Assembly: GCA_934725355.1 (NCBI GenBank)
Contig: CAKVAO010000007.1
Span: 1-37,750 of the forward strand
Source: an uncultured Candidatus Saccharibacteria bacterium
GTDB taxonomy: Bacteria > Patescibacteriota > Saccharimonadia > Saccharimonadales > Saccharimonadaceae
Direction of reading: 5' to 3'
Length of the DNA: 37,750 nt
Made by a program: the position numbers and the translations under genes. Below, in pieces: positions 8,704-17,495 of this stretch. The notes beneath the pieces were generated by a model, which did not search any database, had not been told where the DNA came from, and saw only the letters and a program-made list of their open reading frames with translations. Position 1 is the first letter of the stretch, and each line of letters starts with the position of its first letter.

Positions 8704-9882
8704 CTAATATGATTTATGAACTCGCCAGTAGTTATAGGCACCTTGGATGCTACCATAGCGCCCCTTGCAGTAACTATGGAACCACTTGAGCTGAGTTACT
8801 GGATTATCTTGCCAGTCACCACCCGCGGCAGACATCTTACTACCCGGCAAAGCCTGCGGCAGACCATATGCACCAGATGGGTTTGAAGCTTTGACGCGCC
8901 AACCAGACTCATGACTAATGATATAGTTTGTCGCATTCCAATCGCTTTGTGGAATACCTGCCATCGCCATCCAATCTTCATGCGACCCTGGTACTACTGC
9001 AACCTTTGTTCCTTTGATTTCAATCTGTTTTACTGGCTGTACAGTTACGACCTCAGAAATCTTATCCCGCGACATCTCAACACCATTCTGCATGTTTACC
9101 TGATAAATCACTGTTTTCTTACCCACTTGGCCAATCGTCTGCACTTCATGGTAGCCAGTATTCTTAGTATTATCCTCGCGTACTTCAGTTTCAAACGGAA
9201 CGTCCTCGGTAGCTTCTATGGTTTGAACGCCATTACGCCAAATAGTAAAACTTGGCATACCCTCAGTAATCTTAGTGTTTAGATCAATACTAGCTGTATC
9301 GCTAGCCTGTAGATGAATACCTGCCTCGTCCAACATCTCACGCACCGTTGACTTCTGCGTCCTTAGCGTAATTGTTTGCCCATAGACGATAAAAGTCACT
9401 GGGGTTGCTCGTTGAATTGTCATCTGCTCGCCTGCTCCACCACTCGCAACAAAGTCTGTCACTAATTTGGTGCTAGTAGTATCATTTGATTTTAGGTCAG
9501 AGTCTGCCTTTGTCGCTACCTCGCCCTGATCAACCGCCGCAGTAACTACGCGCGAACTCGTAACACCATTATCAACCACTGTTACAGGACGTGCTCGATT
9601 AATTCTTACTACTGACATCGATTCCGCGATCTTCGAACTAGCCGCCGGGCTAACTGAATCGTACTTGCCTACTTTGATCTTTGCATCCTCTAATGCATCT
9701 TGTACCTTTTGACCTTTAGTAATTACGGTCTTCTCGTTGTCACCGTCGTAAATCGTTACAACTTTGCTATCAGCGGTGTACTTAGCAGAAGCAGCTTCGG
9801 CCATTGGGCTAAACGTCAATCCAGCTACTAATGCAGCGCTCAGTGTAGTCAGTATTAGATAAGAGAAACGATCTTTTATCAT
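8704..9882 (-). CDS. Secreted DUF348/G5/lysozyme-like wall hydrolase (YabE/Rpf-like)
   Basis: The 392-residue protein starts with a Sec signal peptide (hydrophobic core about residues 8-22, AEA-ASA cleavage region near 31-33). Two DUF348 (YabE-type) domains are seen at about 40-95 and 158-213, then a G5 domain (about 216-292) of the kind that binds GlcNAc-containing wall polymers. The C-terminal ~90 residues look like a transglycosylase/aggregation-promoting-factor lysozyme fold: ISHESGW with candidate catalytic Glu325, then NPSGAYGLPQALPGSKM. The domain order matches Gram-positive resuscitation-promoting and stationary-phase wall enzymes, so it probably cleaves peptidoglycan glycan strands of the cell itself or of a host cell. 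It precedes rsmA by 9 nt; rpf-like genes next to ksgA are also known from Actinobacteria and Firmicutes. Confidence 0.9.
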   Translation of the reverse strand: MIKDRFSYLILTTLSAALVAGLTFSPMAEAASAKYTADSKVVTIYDGDNEKTVITKGQKVQDALEDAKIKVGKYDSVSPAASSKIAESMSVVRINRARPVTVVDNGVTSSRVVTAAVDQGEVATKADSDLKSNDTTSTKLVTDFVASGGAGEQMTIQRATPVTFIVYGQTITLRTQKSTVREMLDEAGIHLQASDTASIDLNTKITEGMPSFTIWRNGVQTIEATEDVPFETEVREDNTKNTGYHEVQTIGQVGKKTVIYQVNMQNGVEMSRDKISEVVTVQPVKQIEIKGTKVAVVPGSHEDWMAMAGIPQSDWNATNYIISHESGWRVKASNPSGAYGLPQALPGSKMSAAGGDWQDNPVTQLKWFHSYCKGRYGSIQGAYNYWRVHKSY

Positions 9883-9893
9883 AATATTTCTAC

Positions 9894-9899
9894 ATTATA
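9894..9899 (-). promoter_or_regulatory. TATAAT box before the wall-hydrolase gene
   Basis: Minus-strand TATAAT lies 11 bases before the ATG at 9882, predicting a leader of only about 4-5 nt and no room for a Shine-Dalgarno site. Confidence 0.4.
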
Positions 9900-9906
9900 C
9901 CATAGA

Positions 9907-12105
9907 CTAAGCCAATTTGACCAAACGAGCGTATTCTAGATTCAACGAGCGCACACGTCCACCGAATTGCACTTTGGCGATGGTCTGGTCTACAGCCAGT
10001 ACAGTTCCCACTCCAAACATATTGTGCTTAACACGATCACCTGGATGCAAGTCTTCATCGTCCATAACATAGCGCGGTTCATCATCATAGACAGTCTGCT
10101 CAGACTCTGGCTTCTGATAGCTAGAGCCCCATTGGCTAGTTCGCTTAAAGTCATCAAATCGACTACTACCATAACCACTTAGCCGCGACTCACCGCTCAG
10201 TGGCCCGCCATTAGCGTCTTCTAGGAATGGCGACGGTTCATTAAACTGATCCTTGCCATATAATCGCCGACACCGAGCATAAGTCATATATAGTTGCTCT
10301 TTCGCCCGCGTCATACCGACATAACAGAGGCGACGCGCTTCTTCTGTAGCCTTGTCGTCCGTCATATCTCGCTGGCTCGGGAACAGACCTTCTTCCATAC
10401 CTACCATGAACACAACCGGAAATTCCAAGCCCTTGGCTGCATGTAATGTCATCAACGTAGCAGCATCATCATTGTTTACAGCATCTGCACCCGATATTAG
10501 AGCAACTTCTTCTAGAAACTCTGCTAAATCTGCATATTGTTGAGCGTCACCCACGAATTCGTCGATGTTTTCCAGTTTTGACTGCCCCTGTGGCGTGCCA
10601 TCATCGACGTATTCGCGATAACCAAAGCGACCAATTATTTCGGTTAGTACCTTATCAGGGGTATCCTTGGTAGCCATCACTGCAATATCATTTAACGCAT
10701 TGCCAAATTTCAGTAACTGATTGCGGGCACGCGTTGATAAATCTGTACACTGGTCAACACCCATAAGCGCCGACAAGACGTCCTTACCGGTTAATTCCTG
10801 CCAATTAATAAATTTATTAATCGAAACCTCACCTAAACCTCGTTTTGGTACATTGGCAATACGACGAAAGCTAATGCCGTCAAATGGCTGGTAGATCAAG
10901 TGCAAATAAGCCGTTAGATCCTTTATTTCTGCCCGGTCATAGAAGCGCAACCCACCAACAATCTTGTAAGGCAGCCCTAGCTGGCGAAATTTTTGTTCAA
11001 TGACGCGCGACTGCGCATTAGTACGATATAGCACGGCGAAATCACTGTAATTATACGTACCACTCCTATGCTCTTGTTGGATTTGCAGACCGATCGTCTC
11101 TGCCTCGTTGAACTCATCGTAAGTTCCTAGTATTTCAACCGCCTCGCCATCACCTGACGCTGTCCATAATTTCTTATCAGTACGCTGAGAGTTTTTGACA
11201 ATCACATTATGTGCTGCATTCAGAATATTGCCAGTTGAACGATAATTCTGTTCAAGCTTTACTACCTTCGCACCCTTAAAATCTTTCTCGAAATTCAAAA
11301 TATTGGTAAAGTCAGCACCGCGCCAGCTATAAATCGACTGCCAGTCATCCCCTACCGCGCAGATATTTCGTTGTTTATTCAGTAGTAGCTTGAGGATCTG
11401 ATACTGCGCACTGTTTGTATCCTGATACTCGTCAATCAGAATATACTTAAACTGCTGCTGCAGTTTACTGCGTATCTCAGGCACTGCCTGCAGTAAGTGC
11501 ACAGTCTCTAATAGTAAATCATCAAAGTCAAGCGCCTTTTGTTGCTTGCGGCGATCCTCGTAACGCTTATAAACCTCGGCATAGGTCCATAGTCGCGGAT
11601 TATCCGCCTTAGCCGCGTACTCATCTGGCATTAAGCAGTGATTCTTAGCATTACTAATCGCCGAGCTGATCGCTCGAGAACTATACTCTTTCTCGGTAAT
11701 ACCTAGATCTTTTAAGATTGATCTCACTAATGAAGTACGGTCAGATTCATCGTAGATCACAAAATTAGACGGTATGCCAATGTTTTCGCCGTAAAACCGC
11801 AAAATCCGTACGGCAATTGAGTGAAACGTACCCATCCAAGGCATAAAGGCGCGGGAATTTGCAACACCAATTAAGCCCGCCAGACGCTCGCGCATCTCGC
11901 CTGCTGCCTTATTAGTAAACGTCACCGCCAATATCTCACGCTCGTACGCCAGACGGTTAATCAAAATATAAGCAATCCGATGAGTTAACGTCTTTGTCTT
12001 GCCAGATCCTGCACCCGCAATTACTAACAGAGGACCCTCAGTAGTCTCAACAGCCTCACGCTGCTGTACATTTAAGCCCTTTAAAATCACTTCGTCATCA
12101 ATCAT
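9907..12105 (-). CDS. pcrA: UvrD/PcrA-type ATP-dependent 3'-5' DNA helicase
   Basis: This superfamily 1A helicase of 732 residues acts in repair and replication restart. Visible motifs are Q motif LNVQQREAV (11-19), Walker A GAGSGKT (31-37), motif II DEYQDTN, motif III GDDWQSIYSWRGAD, motif IV region LEQNYRST, motif V TLHAAKGLEFPVVF and motif VI CYVGMTRAKEQL. Motif III carries Trp where PcrA/UvrD usually have a third Asp (GDDDQ), a mild variant. The C-terminal ~60 residues (GDRVKHNMFGVGTVLAVD) are the PcrA-type Tudor-like domain that binds RNA polymerase. The start has no Shine-Dalgarno site; TAGAAT lies 8 nt upstream. Confidence 0.95.
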   Translation of the reverse strand: MIDDEVILKGLNVQQREAVETTEGPLLVIAGAGSGKTKTLTHRIAYILINRLAYEREILAVTFTNKAAGEMRERLAGLIGVANSRAFMPWMGTFHSIAVRILRFYGENIGIPSNFVIYDESDRTSLVRSILKDLGITEKEYSSRAISSAISNAKNHCLMPDEYAAKADNPRLWTYAEVYKRYEDRRKQQKALDFDDLLLETVHLLQAVPEIRSKLQQQFKYILIDEYQDTNSAQYQILKLLLNKQRNICAVGDDWQSIYSWRGADFTNILNFEKDFKGAKVVKLEQNYRSTGNILNAAHNVIVKNSQRTDKKLWTASGDGEAVEILGTYDEFNEAETIGLQIQQEHRSGTYNYSDFAVLYRTNAQSRVIEQKFRQLGLPYKIVGGLRFYDRAEIKDLTAYLHLIYQPFDGISFRRIANVPKRGLGEVSINKFINWQELTGKDVLSALMGVDQCTDLSTRARNQLLKFGNALNDIAVMATKDTPDKVLTEIIGRFGYREYVDDGTPQGQSKLENIDEFVGDAQQYADLAEFLEEVALISGADAVNNDDAATLMTLHAAKGLEFPVVFMVGMEEGLFPSQRDMTDDKATEEARRLCYVGMTRAKEQLYMTYARCRRLYGKDQFNEPSPFLEDANGGPLSGESRLSGYGSSRFDDFKRTSQWGSSYQKPESEQTVYDDEPRYVMDDEDLHPGDRVKHNMFGVGTVLAVDQTIAKVQFGGRVRSLNLEYARLVKLA

Positions 12106-12113
12106 ACCTAAAT

Positions 12114-12119
12114 ATTCTA
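12114..12119 (-). promoter_or_regulatory. Putative -10 box close to the helicase start codon
   Basis: TAGAAT on the minus strand, 8 bases before the ATG at 12105, predicting an almost leaderless mRNA. The upstream gene ends at 12132, so this sits in a 26-base gap. Confidence 0.3.
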
Positions 12120-12131
12120 CTATGTACTATG

Positions 12132-13304
12132 CTATACAAAGAAATTATTGAAGTACAGATAGACGCCCGCCACAGACACAACAACCAGCAGCAGGACAAA
12201 GAAAACAACCCAGCCCCAGCCACAATGTCCCTTTTCGGCAGCATATTCATCGTATGTAGGAATATTAGCCATAGCATAGCGCGACTCGTTCTCGCGCGCC
12301 TCGCGGTCAACATTAGCTCTTATATCTGCACTCTCTTCTATACGTGAATTGTCGACATTATCCAGCTTAGCCGACATATCGGGCGCAGCGGTAGGTCTTT
12401 CGACTATCTTTGCCTTTGCTTCGCGTCGTTCACGCATTTCACCGATAAAGTCTTCGATAAAATCATTATTACGTGCCTGGCTATCACCATGATCGCCATT
12501 GTTGCTCGCTACGTTATTGCGCGATTCATCATGCGGCGCATATTGTGAGCTAACTGGTGTACTTACCGGGGCAGCTGTTTTTTCGAAGCTTTGCATTCTA
12601 TTCTGGCCAATCGGCTTTTTCTCAACCTTAACACCATCGATGAATGGCGAGACATACGGTTCATCATTGGCAGATTCAGATACAGACAAATCCAGCGCTG
12701 TCTCTTCAACAGGGCGCGGCTGTGTTAAGGCTCGACGACTATTAACATGCGGATAGTGAACGGCACGTCTTGCCACAGTCTTTTGCGACCGGCGCTCTAA
12801 TTTTTGGCGCTCTTCACGGTCAGATTCTAGCTGCTCCGCAAGTTCAGCTGCCTCTCGTGCTTTTCTGATTGATTCTTCTAGCTTAGCTTTGTCTAGTTCT
12901 TTAGAATCGTGTGTAGGTCGATGATCAACCGTCATCTCTGCCTTACGCCGTTGCTCCTTGCCGCCACTATGTGTGGCCGCCCGTGCCCTACGTTCCTCGG
13001 CCATGCGACGACGAATTTCTTCTGCACGCTTTTCTCGACGCGCCATCACCTGGGCATGTAACTCAACCATACTAGGCTGCGCCGATGATTCTTTGCCTTT
13101 AGACTGCGTTGGAACAATATCCATCGAACGACGGTGAGTTGAGCTCTTAGCTTCGTTAGTATTAGATACACACACACTGTCTTCTCGTGCTGGCTTAATA
13201 GTACTAGCCTTAGCAGACGATGACTTAGTAGAGTCTTGGTTATCACCACTACTTGTAATGTCATCAATCATACGATCAAGCTCTTCGAAGTCTAAATCAC
13301 CCAT
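12132..13304 (-). CDS. Tail-anchored, charge-rich coiled-coil protein of unknown function
   Basis: Two in-frame ATGs exist, at 13310 and 13304. The AAGGAG ribosome site is only 1 nt from the first but 7 nt from the second, so 13304 is chosen (390 residues, beginning MGDLDFEEL). The protein is low-complexity and charged. A region rich in Arg, Glu and Ala (about 85-165, repeated ARREKRAEEIRRRMAEERR-like text) should form a long coiled coil. Disordered Ser/Asn/Asp stretches follow. A single membrane helix lies at the very C-terminus (about 362-385), leaving almost no tail, so the bulk is cytoplasmic. No known family is recognised. It overlaps the 3' end of tpiA by 8 bases and is translationally coupled to the glycolytic genes. 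Confidence 0.7.
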   Translation of the reverse strand: MGDLDFEELDRMIDDITSSGDNQDSTKSSSAKASTIKPAREDSVCVSNTNEAKSSTHRRSMDIVPTQSKGKESSAQPSMVELHAQVMARREKRAEEIRRRMAEERRARAATHSGGKEQRRKAEMTVDHRPTHDSKELDKAKLEESIRKAREAAELAEQLESDREERQKLERRSQKTVARRAVHYPHVNSRRALTQPRPVEETALDLSVSESANDEPYVSPFIDGVKVEKKPIGQNRMQSFEKTAAPVSTPVSSQYAPHDESRNNVASNNGDHGDSQARNNDFIEDFIGEMRERREAKAKIVERPTAAPDMSAKLDNVDNSRIEESADIRANVDREARENESRYAMANIPTYDEYAAEKGHCGWGWVVFFVLLLVVVSVAGVYLYFNNFFV

Positions 13305-14085
13305 TAGCATTCTCCTTCTTAGAAACAGCCGCAGCAGCCTCTACCATAGCCGCAAATTCTGGTGCAATTAAGCTAGCATGACCGACTAGTAAGCCATCCA
13401 CGCTATCAATCGACAATATTTCTGTCGCGTTTTGCGCATTGGCGCTACCGCCATACAGCACTGGAGTACAGTTAGCTGCATCTTTACCAAACATGCGTTC
13501 AACTTGCAGTCTAATTAAACTAGTTGCACTAGCAATATCATCTAGACTAGGTACATTGCCCGTACCAATTGACCATACAGGCTCGTAGGCAATAATAACA
13601 CTATCTAATTCGTCCGAGCTTACGTTCATCAGCCCCGACGCAACCTGATCACATATGACATGCTGCATATCGCCATCATTACGTTCCATTTCAGTTTCAC
13701 CAACGCACAATATTGGCGACAAGCCGTTGCGAATCGCCGCTTGCACCTTAAACCGAATGTCGCGATCATCTTCGTCAAAAATATGGCGGCGCTCGCTATG
13801 TCCAATTAGTACATACTGAGCCAATCCACGCAATTGCGACGCGCTAATCTCGCCTGTAAAAGCACCACTGTCACGCCAGTAGCAGTTCTGAGCGCCCAGT
13901 TTCATCTGACGGTGATTAATCTGCAATGACACAGGTTCCAGTGCCAAGAAACTTGGACAAATTACTGTTTCAACATTACGACGAATCGGTATAACCTGCG
14001 ATAGCTTCGTCACAAATAACGACGCCTCATGCACGTTGAGATTCATCTTCCAGTTACCGATAATGTATTTTTTTATACCCCTCAT
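13297..14085 (-). CDS. tpiA: Triosephosphate isomerase
   Basis: This enzyme interconverts dihydroxyacetone phosphate and glyceraldehyde 3-phosphate. The frame is open further upstream to 14154, but the ATG at 14085 has a proper AGGA ribosome site with 6-nt spacing and gives 262 residues (family about 250) starting just before the conserved IIGNWKMN. Catalytic residues are Asn11, Lys13, His96 (IGHSERRHIF) and Glu168 (AYEPVWSIGTG). The phosphate-binding YGGSANAQN is present near residue 210. The gene lies between pgk and the tail-anchored protein in a lower-glycolysis cluster on one strand. Confidence 0.95.
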   Translation of the reverse strand: MRGIKKYIIGNWKMNLNVHEASLFVTKLSQVIPIRRNVETVICPSFLALEPVSLQINHRQMKLGAQNCYWRDSGAFTGEISASQLRGLAQYVLIGHSERRHIFDEDDRDIRFKVQAAIRNGLSPILCVGETEMERNDGDMQHVICDQVASGLMNVSSDELDSVIIAYEPVWSIGTGNVPSLDDIASATSLIRLQVERMFGKDAANCTPVLYGGSANAQNATEILSIDSVDGLLVGHASLIAPEFAAMVEAAAAVSKKENANG

Positions 14086-14131
14086 AACTAATCCTATTTT
14101 AGCACAAGCATCATAACGCCACCAAATTACA

Positions 14132-15367
14132 TTAACGTGGCAATAATGCTGCAATCCCCGGTAAGGTATCGCCCGCCATTAGTTCTAGGCTGGCACCGCC
14201 ACCAGTTGAAACATGTGTAAAGCTGCCGCCCTTTAGAACATCCCAGTTTCGCACAAAATCAGCCGTATCGCCACCGCCAATTACGCTAACGATGTTCGAG
14301 TTTTGCGCCAGCACCATCGCTAATCGTGCTGAACCATGGCTAAACTGTTCATATTCCGCCATACCTAACGTACCATTCCAAATCACCGTACCGCTTTGTT
14401 TAACTACTTGATCAATATCAGAAATAGTCTGTTCGCCAATATCGTAGATTACATTATCGCCATGCACATCACCTAAACCGACCTCTGAACGGCTCGATGT
14501 TACCTGACCGTCGGCCGCAATTGCTACATCGCGTGGCAGAATGAAATGCTGATTAAAGGAGTCCCCGTACTTCTGATGCGCTAGATCCAGAATATCCGCA
14601 ACAACATCGTCTACACCGGCCTCAACTAAACTATTCGCAACATCATAACCCTGATGTTTCAGAAAATTGTTAGCTAGCGCACCACCGACAATTACATTAT
14701 CCGAGATCTGAATAAACTTCTTAACTAGTGGGATTTTGTCGCTAATTTTTGCTCCGCCAATCACTGCTGTCAACGGGCGGTTCGGATTGTCGGTTGCTGA
14801 TTTAATTTCTATATATTCTTTTTCCAGCAATAAACCTGCATAACTAGGCAATACTTTAGTAATTGCATCAGTCGAGGCATGTGGACGGTGCACTACACCA
14901 AAACCATCTTGTACGAACAGCTCAGCACATGCACTTCGCGTCAATTCATTAGCAAAGTCGGGGTCATCAGCTTTTTCCTCTGGATGAAAACGCAAATTCT
15001 CTAGTAGCACAACATCACCAGGTTGCATTTTTTCGGTTACATCTAGTACATCCGCACCAATGCAATCATGCACAAAGCGCACATTACGGCCTAGCCGATC
15101 GCTAAGAGCCACAGCTACTGGCGCCAAACTGTATTTAACGTCAGCTGACGATTTCGGGCGTCCTAAATGAGCAATGATGACAATCTTTGCCCCGTGCTCG
15201 ATAAGGTAATGCAGAGTCGGTAACGACGCCGTAATACGGTAGTCATCGGCGATACGTCCATCTTCCGTTAGCGGCACATTATAATCGGCGCGCATCAGTA
15301 TCTGCTTACCATCAAGGTCGACATCTTGAATAGTTTTGTATGGAAAGATTACAGATTGATTATTCAT
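14132..15367 (-). CDS. pgk: Phosphoglycerate kinase
   Basis: This kinase makes ATP from 1,3-bisphosphoglycerate. It has 411 residues, close to the usual ~390-415. The N-terminal substrate site reads MRADYNVPL (consensus RVDFNVP), followed by AHLGRPK and FVQDGFGVVHRPHAS (consensus DAFGTAHR). VIGGAKISDKIPLV and the C-terminal nucleotide motif VSTGGGASLELMAG are canonical. The start is 7 bases after the pyk stop, with no strong ribosome site, so expression probably depends on coupling to pyk. The Asp/Tyr/Val substitutions in the N-terminal motifs are unusual but conservative. Confidence 0.96.
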   Translation of the reverse strand: MNNQSVIFPYKTIQDVDLDGKQILMRADYNVPLTEDGRIADDYRITASLPTLHYLIEHGAKIVIIAHLGRPKSSADVKYSLAPVAVALSDRLGRNVRFVHDCIGADVLDVTEKMQPGDVVLLENLRFHPEEKADDPDFANELTRSACAELFVQDGFGVVHRPHASTDAITKVLPSYAGLLLEKEYIEIKSATDNPNRPLTAVIGGAKISDKIPLVKKFIQISDNVIVGGALANNFLKHQGYDVANSLVEAGVDDVVADILDLAHQKYGDSFNQHFILPRDVAIAADGQVTSSRSEVGLGDVHGDNVIYDIGEQTISDIDQVVKQSGTVIWNGTLGMAEYEQFSHGSARLAMVLAQNSNIVSVIGGGDTADFVRNWDVLKGGSFTHVSTGGGASLELMAGDTLPGIAALLPR

Positions 15368-15374
15368 AGTTCAA

Positions 15375-16778
15375 TTACCGCGAAATTACCTTCATGTTAT
15401 AGCCGTCATTATCGGTATGTGATACATATACAACCGTGTAATCACCACCAAAGAAATTATGCTCGCCCAGCTCGTGTAGTTTTTCTTCACCGCGGCCCGG
15501 CTCAACTACAAAGCTGCGCGTAAACGACAATAAGCTTGCTCGATTAGCTAGTCGTTCAGTCGGCAACATTGCAATATTAACAAAGTTAGCCTTCTGATTA
15601 GCCAATGCACGCGCCAATGACATATCACTATCCTCGGTTACGATAGCTTTAGCACGGACACCTTGAGCCATTTCAACTGCTGATTTTGCTACTGCTTCAA
15701 TCTCTGGATTAAACGAATGCCGTTCATATGGCGTATAGAATTCTGGATGCGCCTGTGTATAGCGAGAGGTTGTATCCATTACCGTTACCGCTTCAACCGG
15801 ATATTTACCAGCTGCAGACTCATCAGACAGCATAGTCACATCAGCACCTAGCATAGCTGCCGTTGCCACATCATTAACCTCGGCACGAGTTGGTTCGGGC
15901 TGCTCAACCATTGAGCCCAGCATCTGCGTTGCTACTATGCAAAGCTTGTTATACTTCTGGCATAACTGCAGAATTTGACGCTCGACCACTGGTACAATTT
16001 CATAACCTGCTTCAACAGCCAAATCGCCACGCGCTACCATCATGCCATCGGCCTCGCGCACAATACCTTCAAGGTTAGCCGGATCAGCACCTGCCCTAGT
16101 CTCTAGCTTTACAATCACAGGGCGATCGCTACCCTTCGATTTAATAATATCCTTCAGCTTACGCACATCATCAGCGTGATGAATGAAGGAAATAGCCGTG
16201 TAATCAATGTCCTGAGTTAGACCCCACTCGAGATCCGCCATGTCCTTCTCGGTTAGTACCGGCGCCTTACCACCCTTCATGTCAGGTAAATTAATTGCCT
16301 TACGTGACATAATATAGCCTGAGTTCATCGCCTTAACCCAAACTGTTTTACCTTCGATTGACTGCACAACTGCGCGGATCTTACCATCAAACAGAAAGAT
16401 ATTATCACCAACTTCACACTTATCACTCAAATCATATTGCGACGGCAGATTATTACCGCCATCATGCTCGATTCCATAAGTTAGACCATAGGTCTCGCCC
16501 TCATGTATATCAAAACGAGCGTTGTCCTTTAGTATGCCAAAGCGAATCTTTGGACCCTGCAAGTCCTGAACAATTGCAATATGACGACCCAAACGATGAC
16601 TAATTTCGCGAATATTATTAATTTGCATTAGACGCTGCGCTTCATCGCCGTGACTAAAGTTTAGCCGACAAGCATTTACGCCGCAACGAATAATTTTTTC
16701 TAAAACAGCCTTGTCATCCACTGATGGACCAAGGGTAGCCAGAATTTTTGTACGCTTAATTGTATCAATATGTGCCAT
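15375..16778 (-). CDS. pyk: Pyruvate kinase
   Basis: This kinase converts phosphoenolpyruvate and ADP to pyruvate and ATP, and is the head gene of the pyk-pgk-tpiA cluster. It has 467 residues. Visible motifs are TKILATLGPS near the start, ACRLNFSHG, the phosphate/metal site QDLQGPKIRFG, the active-site segment VIVKLETRAGADPANLEGI with catalytic Lys, MVARGDLAVE, and VATQMLGSMVEQPEPTRAEV followed by LSDESAAGKYPVEAV. The C-terminal domain is present. The ATG has a good AGAAAGGA ribosome site, and a TATAAT box lies about 43 bases upstream. Confidence 0.97.
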   Translation of the reverse strand: MAHIDTIKRTKILATLGPSVDDKAVLEKIIRCGVNACRLNFSHGDEAQRLMQINNIREISHRLGRHIAIVQDLQGPKIRFGILKDNARFDIHEGETYGLTYGIEHDGGNNLPSQYDLSDKCEVGDNIFLFDGKIRAVVQSIEGKTVWVKAMNSGYIMSRKAINLPDMKGGKAPVLTEKDMADLEWGLTQDIDYTAISFIHHADDVRKLKDIIKSKGSDRPVIVKLETRAGADPANLEGIVREADGMMVARGDLAVEAGYEIVPVVERQILQLCQKYNKLCIVATQMLGSMVEQPEPTRAEVNDVATAAMLGADVTMLSDESAAGKYPVEAVTVMDTTSRYTQAHPEFYTPYERHSFNPEIEAVAKSAVEMAQGVRAKAIVTEDSDMSLARALANQKANFVNIAMLPTERLANRASLLSFTRSFVVEPGRGEEKLHELGEHNFFGGDYTVVYVSHTDNDGYNMKVISR

Positions 16779-16820
16779 TTTTTCCTTTCTGTTTGTTTTA
16801 TTGGATTAGCTGTTAGCTAC

Positions 16821-16826
16821 ATTATA
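16821..16826 (-). promoter_or_regulatory. TATAAT box of the pyk-pgk-tpiA transcription unit
   Basis: A perfect -10 hexamer on the minus strand in the 71-base gap between the response regulator and pyk. Unlike several neighbours, this promoter leaves a normal leader of about 35 nt containing a Shine-Dalgarno site. Confidence 0.5.
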
Positions 16827-16849
16827 ACACAACCACCTTAAATCGACTG

Positions 16850-17230
16850 CTAAATTTTCTGCAGACGATGCAGGACAGCCTTGACTTTTGCTACCACCTC
16901 ACGAGGAGTCGAATTAGCTTTCACAATATAGTCATCAATATCCCATTTAGCTAATTGAGCAGGTGCGCTAGCATCATCCAAATTAGTTAGCACTACCACG
17001 GGTGTTGCTGCTGCGGTTGGGATATTACGAATACCACTTAATACTGCAGAACCCTCGATGTCCGGCAAAGTTATATCCAATAATATTAAATCTGGATGAG
17101 TTTCCTCAACCATTTTAATACCGTCCATACCGGTACCAGCCACATTAACCTCAAAATTCTCTGCCTCAAATTTCATTCGATACATCTGTGAAATCAGCTG
17201 GTCATCTTCAATAATCGAGATACTAATCAT
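16850..17230 (-). CDS. Single-domain response regulator (CheY-like receiver)
   Basis: The protein is a lone receiver domain of about 126 residues with no output domain. It has the acidic pair in IIEDDQL, the phospho-acceptor Asp in LILLDITLPD, the switch Thr in VVVLTN and the conserved Lys in YIVKAN. It therefore works through phosphorylation by an unseen kinase and protein-protein contact rather than DNA binding. Two ATGs are possible (17236 and 17230). The first directly abuts a TAAAAT box and could not be transcribed from it, while the second lies exactly 6 nt after it, so 17230 is preferred with a leaderless start. No histidine kinase lies in the window. Confidence 0.88.
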   Translation of the reverse strand: MISISIIEDDQLISQMYRMKFEAENFEVNVAGTGMDGIKMVEETHPDLILLDITLPDIEGSAVLSGIRNIPTAAATPVVVLTNLDDASAPAQLAKWDIDDYIVKANSTPREVVAKVKAVLHRLQKI

Positions 17231-17236
17231 GTTCAT

Positions 17237-17242
17237 ATTTTA
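17237..17242 (-). promoter_or_regulatory. Putative leaderless -10 box (response regulator)
   Basis: TAAAAT, six bases, then ATG at 17230 on the minus strand. The same geometry is seen for metG, the glycosyltransferase and the 68-residue protein. Confidence 0.45.
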
Positions 17243-17249
17243 CCATATA

Positions 17250-17456
17250 CTACAATGCAAATAACCCCGCAATAATTATCGCCAGAATTATAAGCACAAT
17301 TAAGCCATTACGAATGGCGGTCTTGTGCTCAAATACCCACTGACCAAAATTTGATCGTACTTTAGCATTAACCTTGCGTACACGCACAATGTCATCACGC
17401 GATTTAGCGTTGATGCCACTATATTTCTTATTTCGTTTCTTCTGCTTCTTGCTCAT
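17250..17456 (-). CDS. Small basic single-pass membrane protein
   Basis: This 68-residue protein has a very basic N-terminus (seven Lys/Arg among residues 3-11) and one C-terminal membrane helix (about residues 48-67), so it is probably N-in and tail-anchored. No family is recognised. It is followed 13 bases later by the response regulator on the same strand. Its ATG is preceded by TATAAT with 6 nt spacing and no ribosome site, and its promoter region is shared, divergently, with tRNA-Glu. Confidence 0.65.
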   Translation of the reverse strand: MSKKQKKRNKKYSGINAKSRDDIVRVRKVNAKVRSNFGQWVFEHKTAIRNGLIVLIILAIIIAGLFAL

Positions 17457-17462
17457 ATTAAT

Positions 17463-17477
17463 ATTATATATTATAAT
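17463..17477. promoter_or_regulatory. Divergent promoter with overlapping -10 boxes
   Basis: On the plus strand TATAAT at 17472-17477 sits about 18 bases before tRNA-Glu. On the minus strand TATAAT occurs at 17463-17468 (6 nt before the ATG of the 68-residue protein) and again at 17470-17475, overlapping the plus-strand box. The symmetric core ATTATAAT can serve both directions. Confidence 0.55.
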
Positions 17478-17495
17478 ACCTATTGTTGGTTAGAT

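Noticed and set aside
14086..14154. N-terminal 23-codon extension of triosephosphate isomerase
   Set aside because: The extension overlaps the pgk end and has no family similarity, whereas the ATG at 14085 has a proper ribosome site just before the conserved N-terminus.
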